DNA from: Terriglobales bacterium
GTDB lineage: Bacteria > Acidobacteriota > Terriglobia > Terriglobales > Acidobacteriaceae
Length of the DNA stretch: 48,549 nucleotides
Assembly (NCBI GenBank): GCA_025451215.1
Contig: JANWKU010000046.1
Location: forward strand, 1-48,549
Direction of reading: 5' to 3'
The translations under genes were made by a program, and so were the position numbers. Positions 16,965-25,646 of this stretch are shown piece after piece (within the stretch, counting starts at the first letter, position 1; the number at the start of each line of letters is the position of its first letter). A model generated the notes under the pieces. It had not been told where the DNA came from. It was given only the letters and a program-made list of their open reading frames with translations, and ran no database searches.

Positions 16965-19900
16965 TTAGAAGATCAGCTTCGCACCAAGTTGGAATTCACG
17001 AGGATCGAACGCCGACGTTACCTGACCAAAGTTGCTTGATCCAACGTTGGTGCTGATACCGCCGTTGTTGTAATCACCCTTGAATTGAGTGTGGTTCCAG
17101 GTGTTGAAGCTCTCGGCGCGGAACTCGAAACGGCTTCCACGTGCTTCGCTGATTACGAAGCTCTTGAAGAGCGACAGGTTCCAGTCATCACGGCCGGGGC
17201 CACGCACTGCATCGTGTCCGAGGTCGCCGTAAGTTCCAGGTGCCGGAGCCGCAAAGGCTGCCGGGTTGAACCACTCTGCTGCCGTCTTCGAATAGCTGAT
17301 CTTGCCTACCAGATTCGGACGGTTGCCAGAGTTCGGAATTACGCTTGACACGTTAGTTCCGCTGACGCTCATGTTGATCGGCGCACCGGATTCCATCGTG
17401 ATGATTCCTGATAACGACCATCCACCCACGACCGACTTCATGAGGTGATTGTCGCTGTTCTTGAGGAACGGAATCTGGTACACGAAGTTCGCGAATGCGA
17501 CGTTCGTACGATCGAATACAGATGGACCTAAATCATATCTCCATCCGACGTACGGATTGGTCACGGCCGCGAGGTCGGCACCGCTGCCATTGTTGCTGGT
17601 TGCGTCGATCGATTTGGCATAGGTATAACCCAATTGAAGCTGCAGATCATTCCTGATGTTGCCGTGGAAATCAGCCTGCAATGAGTTGTAGTTTCCGCTC
17701 GCTTCATTCTGAGCCAAACGGATACCACCGTAACCGGCGAAATTGTAATCCTGGTTGATGCCAGCGCCACCGGATTTAACGAGTGCCGGTAGCAGAGCAG
17801 CATTGGGAAGGTTTACTTCCTGGTAGTCATTCTGGTGACGGCTCTGGCTGCCTACGTAGGTCAACCCCAATACCGCCTTCGGTCCCACCGATTGCTGGAC
17901 CCCCAAGCTGTACTGGTAGGTAACCGGTTCCTTGTAGTCATTTGCATTGATGCCGGTCAGTCCAAGAGGTAGTACTGGAAGCGCCGCAGCAGTGATGGTT
18001 GCGCCTGTACCAACGTTCAATCCAGGGTTCGAGAGCGAGATGTTATGCAAAGTCGGGTTCAAGTCTCCTGGAGGATTCACGGCGCCGTTATACATGTCGT
18101 TGCCTTGAATACGTTCGTACATTGTGGCGAATCCGCCGCGAACCACAGACTTGCCTTGGCCAGTGAGGTCATACGCAAAACCAATTCGAGGACCAAAGTC
18201 AGCCCAATGGCCCGGGACGAGTCCCTTCGGGGTACCATTCAAGCCGCCGATACCGATACCGTTGGTGTAGAACTGAACACCAGCGAGAATTGGATTCGGA
18301 CTGCTGCTTAACCCCGGACTTGGAGCAGCGCAAGATCCAGCCGGCGAGTTGGCGCTGCAGATGTTGCCATTGGAATCAAACGTGGCTGCATTCGCAGGGT
18401 TGTACAGGTTAGGGTAGAAGCTGGACGATTGATTGTTTGCTTCGTAGGTATGCGGAGCGCCGTCCCATCGCAAGCCAAGGTTCAAGGTCAAGCGGTGCGT
18501 TGCGCGCCAGTTGTCCTGAATATAGGTAGCGTAGGAGACGTTGTTCCATTGACCAGTAATTTTCACTGCATCTTCGGTGTATTGTTGCGCAAAACCAAGC
18601 AGGTAGTCTGCAAAGTCATTGCCCGTGAAGCTGCCGTTAAAGGTGAACGCGCCTTGTGTATTAGCGAAGGCATCCTGGGTCTTCTTGTAGATAGCCCAGC
18701 TTGCGCCCATCTTAATCTGGTGCGCACCTTTGGTCCACGAAACGTCATCGCGGAATTGATAATCGTCCGCCTTGTTGTTCCATGGGGTCCAGTTCGAACT
18801 GTACTGAGCTCCGGTGCTGCCACCTAAGTTGATGATCGGAATGCGTGTATCAAGGTTGGGTCCCGTGAACAACCGGTTGAAAGTAAACGCGGACGGCGCC
18901 GTGACCAAACCCTGCGGAATAATATGGATGCGATTGCCGTTGTAATTGAACGCAGTTTCATTCAACAACGTCGGGTTGACTACATACGTTGCGTGAACCA
19001 CAGCGCTGTAGCCAGGGTTATTGAAAACGTCGCTAACCGTGGGTACGTTATCACCGCTCCATTGAGTTGTTCCGTAAGTTTGAGATACCTGTTCAGAAAT
19101 CCAGTGTCCAAACACAGAGAACTTATCGTTGAAGGTGTGGTCTACACGGGCAATCTCTTCACGAACAGTCGTAGGAGAATTGTTGCCACCCTGGAATGCG
19201 TTTCCATTGGTTGGGGCTGGGAAGATTCCAGCGGCAAGAAGTGTCTGCGCATTGGCATCCAACAGGTTCGTGGGAATGGTGTTGTTCGGGAAAGGCGATC
19301 CCAAAGTCAGACCATCTGCGGTGAAGCGCGCCTGTTCCGCAGGAGAGAGCTGAGCGGCTGTTGGAACATTGATGGTAGTGGTTCCAAAATTTCCGCCGTA
19401 GGTGCTGGTTAGAGGAACAACACGGTTCAGCAATCCACCCTGAACCAAGCTGCGCCATTCCATGTTGTAAAAGAAGAACGTCTTTGGATTGTCGCTGTGA
19501 TGGAACTCCACTGGACCACCTACATTGAAGCCATAGGTATTGAAGCGGAATTCAGCTACCTTAGCAGGTGCGCGATTAAAGTAATTGCGCGCATCGAAAG
19601 CATCGTTGCGATTGAATTCCCAGAGAGAAGCGTGGAACTGCTTCGATCCTGACTTAATTACCTCTGTGATTGTCGCGGCTGAAGACAGCCCATACTCTGC
19701 GCTGTAGTTCGAAGTCATGTTACGGAATTCAGCAATGGCATCGAGCGAAGGCATAACGCTTGCGCTGCTGCCACCACGGTCAAGGTTCTCGCCACCGTCA
19801 AGCAACTGCAGGTTATGACCGGCGCGCTGACCGTTGATGCTGACGTTGCTATCACCGCTAACAGCCGTCGGCGTAACGAAGTCGCCCTGTACGCTGGAAG

Positions 19901-20426
19901 CTCCAGGCGTCAAAGCAAACAATGAATACAAACTGCGACCGTTGGTGGAAAGCTGCGTCACCTGTTGACCAGTGATGACGCTGCTAACTTCCCCGGAATC
20001 CGATTGCACGGCAATCGGGTTCGCCTCGACCGTCACTTTTTCGGAGACCTCGCCGACTTTCATCGCGAAATCGAGCCGGTCGCGGTCGCCGACGTTCAGA
20101 ACTACTCCATCTTTTACAGCGGAACTGAAACCTGAAGCTTCCGCCCTGATGGTGTAATGGCCAATGGCAAGATCGGGCGCCACGTATTGACCGGCGTCGT
20201 TTGTGGCAAACGTTGTGACTTTCCCTGTTTCAGTGTTTGTAATTGTGATTGTGACAGCAGGAAGTACCGATCCAGAAGGATCTGTAACCGTCCCAACGAT
20301 GGTCGCTTCTTGAGCGAATGCATGTGACGAAGCGATTAAAAGTACCACGCCAAGCGTTGCCCAATAACAGAGGCGGCGGCCTGTCGTGGCCCACAGTAGC
20401 CAGAAATTCTGCAACTGTTTAAACAT
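16965..20426 (-). CDS. TonB-dependent receptor with carboxypeptidase-regulatory-like domain (Oar-like)
   Basis: 1153 residues from the chosen ATG, 7 bases after AAGGAGA; another ATG two codons earlier sits too close to that site. The signal peptide contains a hydrophobic core (LGVVLLIASSHAFA, cleavage before QEAT). Then comes a CnaB/carboxypeptidase-regulatory-like domain (TIVGTVTDPSGSVLPAVTIT ... FATNDAGQYVAPDLAIGHYT), a plug (QVTQLSTNGRSLYSL, SINGQRAGHNLQLLDGGENL, IAEFRNMTSNYSAEYG) and a long barrel ending ELGAKLIF-like (FQLGAKLIF). It imports an unidentified ligand across the outer membrane. A terminator follows. The upstream HAF-repeat gene stops 82 bases before this start and shares a paralogous leader. 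Confidence 0.93.
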   Translation of the reverse strand: MFKQLQNFWLLWATTGRRLCYWATLGVVLLIASSHAFAQEATIVGTVTDPSGSVLPAVTITITNTETGKVTTFATNDAGQYVAPDLAIGHYTIRAEASGFSSAVKDGVVLNVGDRDRLDFAMKVGEVSEKVTVEANPIAVQSDSGEVSSVITGQQVTQLSTNGRSLYSLFALTPGASSVQGDFVTPTAVSGDSNVSINGQRAGHNLQLLDGGENLDRGGSSASVMPSLDAIAEFRNMTSNYSAEYGLSSAATITEVIKSGSKQFHASLWEFNRNDAFDARNYFNRAPAKVAEFRFNTYGFNVGGPVEFHHSDNPKTFFFYNMEWRSLVQGGLLNRVVPLTSTYGGNFGTTTINVPTAAQLSPAEQARFTADGLTLGSPFPNNTIPTNLLDANAQTLLAAGIFPAPTNGNAFQGGNNSPTTVREEIARVDHTFNDKFSVFGHWISEQVSQTYGTTQWSGDNVPTVSDVFNNPGYSAVVHATYVVNPTLLNETAFNYNGNRIHIIPQGLVTAPSAFTFNRLFTGPNLDTRIPIINLGGSTGAQYSSNWTPWNNKADDYQFRDDVSWTKGAHQIKMGASWAIYKKTQDAFANTQGAFTFNGSFTGNDFADYLLGFAQQYTEDAVKITGQWNNVSYATYIQDNWRATHRLTLNLGLRWDGAPHTYEANNQSSSFYPNLYNPANAATFDSNGNICSANSPAGSCAAPSPGLSSSPNPILAGVQFYTNGIGIGGLNGTPKGLVPGHWADFGPRIGFAYDLTGQGKSVVRGGFATMYERIQGNDMYNGAVNPPGDLNPTLHNISLSNPGLNVGTGATITAAALPVLPLGLTGINANDYKEPVTYQYSLGVQQSVGPKAVLGLTYVGSQSRHQNDYQEVNLPNAALLPALVKSGGAGINQDYNFAGYGGIRLAQNEASGNYNSLQADFHGNIRNDLQLQLGYTYAKSIDATSNNGSGADLAAVTNPYVGWRYDLGPSVFDRTNVAFANFVYQIPFLKNSDNHLMKSVVGGWSLSGIITMESGAPINMSVSGTNVSSVIPNSGNRPNLVGKISYSKTAAEWFNPAAFAAPAPGTYGDLGHDAVRGPGRDDWNLSLFKSFVISEARGSRFEFRAESFNTWNHTQFKGDYNNGGISTNVGSSNFGQVTSAFDPREFQLGAKLIF

Positions 20427-20468
20427 ACTCATATCTCCTTTTTCCTCTCGTAAAGTTGTAGTGCCGAA
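20394..20468 (-). repeat. Paralogous leader/signal-start repeat, copy A (TonB receptor)
   Basis: 75 bases covering the ribosome-binding region and the first codons of the TonB receptor. By eye it matches copy B at 21757-21832 at roughly four of five positions with one gap. Shared features are the pyrimidine-rich block complementary to AAAAAGGAGA, the TAAAGT box upstream, and codons for F(K/R)QL(Q/R)xFW. Confidence 0.75.
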
Positions 20469-20508
20469 AATTTCAGTAACCCATGCACATACTCGGAAAC
20501 GAATCCTG

Positions 20509-21795
20509 TTACCGTTCGAATCGGAGACGTCCGAATCTCTGCACGTGTTGACTGCAAGCATTTGGGGGAAAAGTGGAATGCGGGTGGGCATGCACGAAAT
20601 CTGCCATCGAAGTGCCTATGCGTCCCTCAACGGGGATCAACAGAATGGCGTGAAGGTTGCCAGCATGAGGCCCGACTTCTACCGTTGCCATCCCAGAGAT
20701 TTGTCCGCGCTCATTGATATTGCTAGCCGCGATTATGAAGAGGTTGGAATCCGCGGAAATTCGCGTGTTAATGTCAGTCATCACGCCGTCCTGCCAGATG
20801 AAGCCGTTGGCCCAGTTGCCGTGCGAGTCAAAGCCGCTTCCTACTACTTGGCCCTTGTTGTTGATGCCGGTGGCAAAGGTGGCAGAATCTCCCGGCAGAA
20901 TGCCGAGGTTCGTGACTGCGCCGTCGGCGCCGTTCCGCCATAGGACGGCAGAGAAAGCGCCGCTAGGGTTGCCGGCGTAGCCGGCAATTTGTCCGCGCTC
21001 GTTAAGGCTTTGTGCGACTGCCCAACTTCCAAGGCTAGCAAGCGCGTGGGCCGTGCGATTTTCCCACAATACTGCGTGATTCGCTCCAGCGCAGCTTCCG
21101 GTGTCGCCGACGACTTGGCCCCGATCGTTAATCCCTAATGCGAATCCGTCTACATCACCACCGACCGTCGGCAGAGCATTGGCTTCGCCTTTTTCCCACA
21201 ACACCGGCAACTGAATCCGATTGTTAGTTTTGCCGGCTGCGCATGTGGAGTCCACGGCGCCGTTTTCTGCAAATCCGACGACTTCTCCGCGGTTATTGAT
21301 GGCGCCGGCCTCCCCATTATTTCCGCCGAGCGTCGGAAGAGCGCTCATGTGGCCGTCTCGCCAAAGAAACGGAACGCACGTAAGGTGCGAGCCGAAAGCG
21401 CAAATGTCCTCGCCGTTCGGATCTGGATCCGCTGTTTCGGACATACCAACGGCTTCTCCGCGGTCGTTGATCCCGTTATAGTTATTCCAACTGTTGCCGT
21501 CGGGTCCTCCAAGTGTGCCCAGGTCTATGTTGATTCCGTAGATGCTTATGACCGCGCGGCCCCTTGCAATTGTCGTAGAGGTACTAGCCTCGGGAGGGTT
21601 CACAAACCCGTCCATGTTCTCCGCCCAGCCCTGATTGTTGAGGCCCATAACCATGCTGAAGTTGTCACTGCTTTTGTTGATTCCTAAATCAATAATTTTG
21701 TAGTGCGCTTGAGCAATCGCATTGCTCGTGCAAGCCAGAACGATTGTCGTACCCAGCAGTATCCAGAAATGCCGCAACTGTCTAAACGTCCTCAT
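20509..21795 (-). CDS. Secreted HAF-repeat protein
   Basis: 428 residues. After a signal peptide (FWILLGTTIVLACTSNAIAQA) the protein is built of HAF-type repeats: about six copies of the core (G)IN(D/N/E)RG(Q/E)VVG followed by a short beta unit with WRDG or VLWENR (NDRGEAVGMS, NNRGEVVGFA, NDRGQVVGDT, NERGQIAGYA, NNKGQVVGSG, NERGQISGMA). HAF proteins are presumed extracellular or surface-exposed; their function is unknown. The chosen ATG is the one equivalent to the paralogous receptor leader; an ATG six codons upstream remains possible because the GAGGAG site is only 2 bases from the chosen codon. The C-terminal 30 or so residues (HAHPHSTFPP ...) lack repeat character and may be an extension past a lost stop. 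Confidence 0.85.
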   Translation of the reverse strand: MRTFRQLRHFWILLGTTIVLACTSNAIAQAHYKIIDLGINKSSDNFSMVMGLNNQGWAENMDGFVNPPEASTSTTIARGRAVISIYGINIDLGTLGGPDGNSWNNYNGINDRGEAVGMSETADPDPNGEDICAFGSHLTCVPFLWRDGHMSALPTLGGNNGEAGAINNRGEVVGFAENGAVDSTCAAGKTNNRIQLPVLWEKGEANALPTVGGDVDGFALGINDRGQVVGDTGSCAGANHAVLWENRTAHALASLGSWAVAQSLNERGQIAGYAGNPSGAFSAVLWRNGADGAVTNLGILPGDSATFATGINNKGQVVGSGFDSHGNWANGFIWQDGVMTDINTRISADSNLFIIAASNINERGQISGMATVEVGPHAGNLHAILLIPVEGRIGTSMADFVHAHPHSTFPPNACSQHVQRFGRLRFER

Positions 21796-21832
21796 CTCTC
21801 CTCTTTTCCTCATATAAAGTCGAGGCGCCGAA
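21757..21832 (-). repeat. Paralogous leader/signal-start repeat, copy B (HAF protein)
   Basis: 76 bases over the start region of the HAF-repeat gene, matching copy A at 20394-20468. The receptor's second ATG corresponds here to ACG, so the two genes cannot use the same start codon. Confidence 0.75.
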
Positions 21833-22105
21833 TGAACATTCTCTGATCCCCCTCAAGATCGAGAACTCTCCGCACACACTCTGCCTTCGGATAAGCATTC
21901 GCATGACCAAAGAACTTCATGGATTTGAGGCCAGCCGCGGACATGGTGAAATCGGGACTGAACGTACAACTACAGGTCAACGGACAAACATGATTCGGGA
22001 ACTGATGCAAAGCGATGGAGTGACCGAGCTGGCGCTGGAATCTACTAAAACTGAAAGTTACAGGATAATTGCCTACCAAAAACCGGAGTTATGAGGAGGT
22101 TTCAC
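21833..22105. other. Divergent intergenic region between the HAF gene and tetR
   Basis: About 270 bases with no convincing gene. A 63-codon plus-strand frame (21903-22094, MTKELHGFEASRGHGEIGTE at its start) has no recognised domain and no clear ribosome site. The stretch probably holds the HAF gene promoter. Confidence 0.4.
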
Positions 22106-22145
22106 TTGACGCTGTGAATGTCACCATACATACTGGTTGGTATGT
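22106..22145 (+). promoter_or_regulatory. tetR promoter with overlapping operator; probably leaderless
   Basis: A -35 like TTGACG (22106-22111) and a -10 like CATACT (22129-22134) are 17 bases apart. An inverted repeat ACATACTGG/TTGGTATGT (22128-22145) covers the -10 and the ATG at 22142. Transcription would begin at about 22141, so the message would be leaderless. The AGGAGG at 22094-22099 lies upstream of this promoter and is too far from either ATG to serve. Confidence 0.65.
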
Positions 22146-22792
22146 TAACTGCACGCAAGAACTCAAGACGTAGTGCGATCGGGCTGCGCGACGCCGATCG
22201 CACGCGCGAGCGCTTGCTGCAGGCGGCATTCCGCGAGGTCTACCGATCGGGATTCCAAAGTGCCAGCATCGATAAGATTCTGGCTGCCACGAACGTCACG
22301 AAAGGTGCGCTGTACTACCACTTCGACAGCAAAGAAGCCTTGGGACACGCCCTCATCGAAGAGATCATCGCCCCCGACCTCCGCGCCAAGTGGTTGCGTC
22401 CACTGCAAAATGGCAAGGACCCTATCAACGCTTTGATCGGCATTGTTCAAAGCGAATCAGTTGAGCCCGCGGCCGTGCGGGGCGGCTGCCCCTTGAACAA
22501 TCTGGCTCAGGAAATGTCTCCCCTTGACGAGGGATTCCGCCAGCGGCTGGCGATGGTGTTCGATGCCTGGCGAGAGGGGATTGCGGCCGCTTTGCGAGAA
22601 GGACAGACCCAAGGAAGTGTTCGCCGCGACGTGAAACCCGCCGAAACTGCTGGCTTTCTGATCGCGACACTTGAAGGCTATGTCTCGCTGGCAAAGAATG
22701 CTCAGGACGCGAAAGTAATGAAAGCCGGGATTAGAAATATCGTGGGCTGGCTCCAGTCCCTGCGCCCGACGGACAACCGTAAGCGGAGGTGA
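22142..22792 (+). CDS. TetR-family transcriptional repressor
   Basis: 216 residues from the ATG at 22142; an in-frame ATG at 22118 would lie inside the promoter. The N-terminal TetR helix-turn-helix is clear: RERLLQAAFREVYRSGFQSASIDKIL, then NVTKGALYYHFDSKEALGHALI. The ligand domain contains RGGCPLNNLAQEMSP, the motif typical of the LmrA/YxaF-like TetR subgroup. Palindromes with a CATACC/GGTATG core occur over its own start and again before the epoxide hydrolase gene, so it most likely represses itself and that gene until an inducer binds. The inducer may be an epoxide, lipophilic or electrophilic compound related to the hydrolase substrate; that is inference. Confidence 0.9.
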   Translation: MLTARKNSRRSAIGLRDADRTRERLLQAAFREVYRSGFQSASIDKILAATNVTKGALYYHFDSKEALGHALIEEIIAPDLRAKWLRPLQNGKDPINALIGIVQSESVEPAAVRGGCPLNNLAQEMSPLDEGFRQRLAMVFDAWREGIAAALREGQTQGSVRRDVKPAETAGFLIATLEGYVSLAKNAQDAKVMKAGIRNIVGWLQSLRPTDNRKRR

Positions 22793-22809
22793 TCGCATCG
22801 GTCACTATA

Positions 22810-22829
22810 CATACCAACCGGTACGTATG
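22810..22829 (+). promoter_or_regulatory. Second TetR operator, upstream of the epoxide hydrolase
   Basis: An imperfect 20-bp palindrome CATACCAACCGGTACGTATG with a perfect ACCGGT centre and CATAC/GTATG ends. It shares the ACATACCAA half-site with the operator over the tetR start. It lies 17 bases after the tetR stop and 133 bases before the hydrolase ATG. Confidence 0.65.
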
Positions 22830-22962
22830 CTCGATGAGGTCGCATTCGAACGAATCTAGGCCTGATTGGGAGCAATAGTTGATATTTATCAGGCATGGCG
22901 GAGCGCTCGCGTAGCTTCAACTGGTGGGCTGGCCCGCTCGGTCGCGAAGGAGAAAGAACTCG

Positions 22963-24945
22963 ATGATCGTGCAACGTCGGACACTTGGCACTCTTGCCAC
23001 GATGTTAGTTGTGCTCGTTGCACTTCAGCCTGCTCGCGCTCAGGCTGGAAATGCAGACACTACAGCCATCAAGCCCTTCAAGGCTCATATTCCGGAGAGC
23101 GTGCTCGCCGATCTACAGCGCCGCCTGGCGGAGACCAAGTGGCCCGATCAACTTCCGGGCACGACCTGGGAATACGGTGCTGACATCAGCAAAGTCCGCG
23201 AACTCGCAAACTATTGGCAGAAAGATTACGACTGGCGCGCACAAGAGACCCGCATCAACCGATTCGATCAATTCACCACCGAGATCGACGGTCAGACTAT
23301 CTACTTCATCCACGAACAATCACCCCGAGCGGATGCAACACCCCTGATGTTGATCCACGGATGGCCAGGCTCGATTTTGGAATTCCTTGCTCTGATCGAG
23401 CCGCTCACGCATCCCAAGGACAGCAATACCCCTGCTTTTGATGTCGTTGTACCTTCGCTTCCTGGCTTTGGATTTTCCGGGCCAACGAAAAGTCGAGGTT
23501 GGGGAACGGTGCGGATGGCCAAAGCACTCACTGTCCTGATGGATCGTCTAGGCTACACCAGCTACGGGATTCAGGGCGGTGATTGGGGTTCGACGATTGC
23601 GGAAGAAATGGCGCGCCAGGCCCCTACCCGAGTAATCGGACTCCACTTGAACCTAATTGCGGTTCCACCTCCCAGCGCGGAGGCAATGAAAGATCTGACC
23701 GCTGAGGAGCACCGGCGCTATACAGAGTGGTGGGACGAGAAGAGAAGTACGTTCTTTAACCTTCAGTCGAGTGAGCCACAGACGGTCGCCTACGCCCTGA
23801 CCGACTCACCTGTGGGTTGGATGGCCTGGCTGGCAGAGAGATTCCAGGACCTCACCGACAATGACGGAGATTTTCTCCACACAGTGGATCGTGACACGTT
23901 CCTCACCGATGTAACACTTTATTGGGTCACCGGGACGGTGGGATCCTCCATGCGCATCTACCGCGAGCACCGGCTCTTCGACAACGAAGGAGATATGCCT
24001 CGAATGAATACTCCGGTGGCCTATGCCGTCTTCCCGAAAGAAGTGGTCGCTGCGCCCGAGCGTTGGATTGATCTGACTTACAACGTCGTGCAAAGGACTG
24101 AGATGCCGCGAGGTGGCCATTTCGCCGCCCTCGAACAGCCCGATCTGATGGTGAAGGACATTCGACTATTTTTTTCAAAGCTCTCTCAAACAGGAAGCTC
24201 ATATCAAACAGGGAAAAAACAGGGGGGGAACAATGACCCGAAAGATAGGCAAGACCATCACGTTGAGAAATCTCGTATTGGTTGCGGTGCTGGGCGCCGC
24301 CTGGCAGCTCAGGCGCAGGATGTCAAATCACCATATCCCAGGATGGCCACCTTGGACCAGTACTTGATGACCGATCGAAATGCTGAGATCGCGTTGGCGC
24401 GAACCGCCGCTCCGAAATCCATATCCGCGGACGCCACGGTAATGGCTCTCGGCAGCCATGGCTACGAGACTGCCGTTAAAGGTAACAATGGCTTCGTGTG
24501 CATTGTGGAACGAGCGTGGATGTCTCCCTTCGACGACCCGGGGTTTTGGAATCCCAAAAATCAAAGTCCCATCTGCTACAACCCAGCCGCCGCGCGATCC
24601 GTCCTGCCATACACGTTTAAGAGGACCGAGTTGGTATTGGCCGGATTGACCAAGCCTCAGATGTTAGAGCAGATCCAGGCCGCGGTTGCCAGGAAAGAAC
24701 TGCCGACGCCGGAACCTGGCGCGATGTCTTATATGTTGTCGAAGGAATCGTATCTAAACGATCAAGTCGGGCATTGGGTTCCCCATTTGATGTTTCATAT
24801 TCCGAAGACAGATGGCGCTAGTTGGGGTGCGAACCTTGACGGCTCCCCGGTCATGCTGGATCCCCGCCTAGTTCCGGAGCCGGAGACCATCTTCTTTGTA
24901 CCAGTGGGCAAGTGGTCGGATGGTACGGCTGCACCGGTAATGTAG
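22963..24945 (+). CDS. Secreted epoxide hydrolase, frame running on into a second secreted protein
   Basis: The ATG has AAGGAG 10 bases upstream. A signal peptide (TLATMLVVLVALQPARAQA) precedes an epoxide-hydrolase N-terminal domain (IKPFKAHIPESVLADLQRRL ... KWPDQLP, about 30-140) and an alpha/beta-hydrolase fold: oxyanion HGWPGS from His132, nucleophile Asp207 in GGDWGS, catalytic His386 in PRGGHFAALEQP. It should open epoxides to diols outside the cytoplasm. The hydrolase proper should end near residue 405-415 (RLFFSKLSQ). No stop follows; the frame passes through a junk-like linker and continues into an unrelated domain to 24945. A seven-G run at 24222-24228 and a TGA at 24234-24236 in another frame suggest an indel removed the native stop. 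The hydrolase call is firm; the fusion is probably accidental. Confidence 0.85.
   Translation: MIVQRRTLGTLATMLVVLVALQPARAQAGNADTTAIKPFKAHIPESVLADLQRRLAETKWPDQLPGTTWEYGADISKVRELANYWQKDYDWRAQETRINRFDQFTTEIDGQTIYFIHEQSPRADATPLMLIHGWPGSILEFLALIEPLTHPKDSNTPAFDVVVPSLPGFGFSGPTKSRGWGTVRMAKALTVLMDRLGYTSYGIQGGDWGSTIAEEMARQAPTRVIGLHLNLIAVPPPSAEAMKDLTAEEHRRYTEWWDEKRSTFFNLQSSEPQTVAYALTDSPVGWMAWLAERFQDLTDNDGDFLHTVDRDTFLTDVTLYWVTGTVGSSMRIYREHRLFDNEGDMPRMNTPVAYAVFPKEVVAAPERWIDLTYNVVQRTEMPRGGHFAALEQPDLMVKDIRLFFSKLSQTGSSYQTGKKQGGNNDPKDRQDHHVEKSRIGCGAGRRLAAQAQDVKSPYPRMATLDQYLMTDRNAEIALARTAAPKSISADATVMALGSHGYETAVKGNNGFVCIVERAWMSPFDDPGFWNPKNQSPICYNPAAARSVLPYTFKRTELVLAGLTKPQMLEQIQAAVARKELPTPEPGAMSYMLSKESYLNDQVGHWVPHLMFHIPKTDGASWGANLDGSPVMLDPRLVPEPETIFFVPVGKWSDGTAAPVM
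24233..24945 (+). pseudogene. Secreted protein of unknown function, frameshifted in its signal peptide
   Basis: The natural start is probably the ATG at 24233, right after a G-rich ribosome site. It encodes MTRKIGKTITLRNLVLVAVL, a good signal peptide, but in a different frame from the body. A one-base shift near 24296-24306 is needed to join it to LAAQAQDVKSPYP, where AQA is a plausible cleavage site. The mature domain of about 210 residues (MATLDQYLMTDRNAEIALAR, GSHGYETAVKGNNGFVCIV, VGHWVPHLMFHIP, IFFVPVGKWSDG) looks intact and conserved in style, but I cannot name it. As the sequence stands, the body is translated only as the tail of the hydrolase frame. A sequencing error would also explain this. 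Confidence 0.65.
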
Positions 24946-24951
24946 GACGCA

Positions 24952-25086
24952 ATGAAAACGAGTGCGACAGCTGCGAGCCTATCATTCCGAGTCTTAAGGA
25001 TTCTGGCTGTTCTCTTGTTGGCCACAGGCGGCAGGGTTCTTGGGCAATCTTCGTCAAAGCAAGCGCCGGATCCGGCCGACCCGTAA
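24952..25086 (+). CDS. Very small signal-peptide ORF
   Basis: 44 residues: a basic start, a hydrophobic core (RILAVLLLATGG), a VLGQ cleavage-like site and only about ten residues after it, ending PDPADP. It begins 6 bases after the previous stop, and its TAA overlaps an ATG of the next frame (TAATG). It may be a real small secreted peptide, a translational-coupling leader, or the stump of a truncated secreted protein. Confidence 0.45.
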   Translation: MKTSATAASLSFRVLRILAVLLLATGGRVLGQSSSKQAPDPADP

Positions 25087-25100
25087 TGTGGGGCATCACG

Positions 25101-25646
25101 ATGAACAAACTGAAGATGAGTTCAGCCGAACGTGCTGTGTCGAACCCAGAAGCCGCTCGCGATCCCCTCGTTGACGACATGGCACAGCGTTCGTGTGCAA
25201 GCTTGGTCATTGCTCGCGAAACGGAAGAACCAACCGCCGGATCGAAGGAGACTTTTCCTGGGTTGCAGGCCATTGCAAAGCGACAGCGACAGCCTCTCCG
25301 GGTGGCTGTCAAAACCACGGGAAAGATTCTCTTTATGAATCTGGGCGACGTGGTATCGGTCCAGGCCAAGGGTAAGTGTGTTTATCTACAACGGAAGGCA
25401 ATCTCCTATCTGCTACGCGAATCTATCTCGGATGTGGCAGAAAAGCTGGAAACCCATGGATTCATCCGCATCCACCGATCTGTGCTCATAAACACCTCGT
25501 TTGTAGAAGAAATCAGACCGCTTTCGACGGGAGAATACAGTCTTCGAGTCGACGGCGGAAAGGAATACACCGTCACCCGCACTTACAAGAAAAATCTCAA
25601 ATGCCTCGCGGAATTCTGGATCGGCACGGGCGCATTCCCTGGTTAG
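25101..25646 (+). CDS. LytTR-domain DNA-binding protein without receiver domain
   Basis: 181 residues from the ATG at 25101, with GGGG 7 bases before; an ATG at 25086 in the same frame overlaps the upstream stop. The C-terminal 110 residues are a LytTR domain (ILFMNLGDVVSVQAKGKCVY, SISDVAEKLETHGFIRIHRS, VLINTSFVEEI, GGKEYTVTRTYKKNLK). The N-terminal 75 residues are polar and have no phospho-receiver or membrane segments, so the usual two-component input is missing. Stand-alone LytTR proteins in these bacteria are often found beside hydrolases and are thought to regulate neighbours; direct control of the epoxide hydrolase block is inference. Confidence 0.85.
   Translation: MNKLKMSSAERAVSNPEAARDPLVDDMAQRSCASLVIARETEEPTAGSKETFPGLQAIAKRQRQPLRVAVKTTGKILFMNLGDVVSVQAKGKCVYLQRKAISYLLRESISDVAEKLETHGFIRIHRSVLINTSFVEEIRPLSTGEYSLRVDGGKEYTVTRTYKKNLKCLAEFWIGTGAFPG

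Noticed and set aside
21903-22094. 63-codon plus-strand ORF before tetR
   Set aside because: No recognised domain and no clear ribosome site; it lies in the expected promoter region of the divergent genes.
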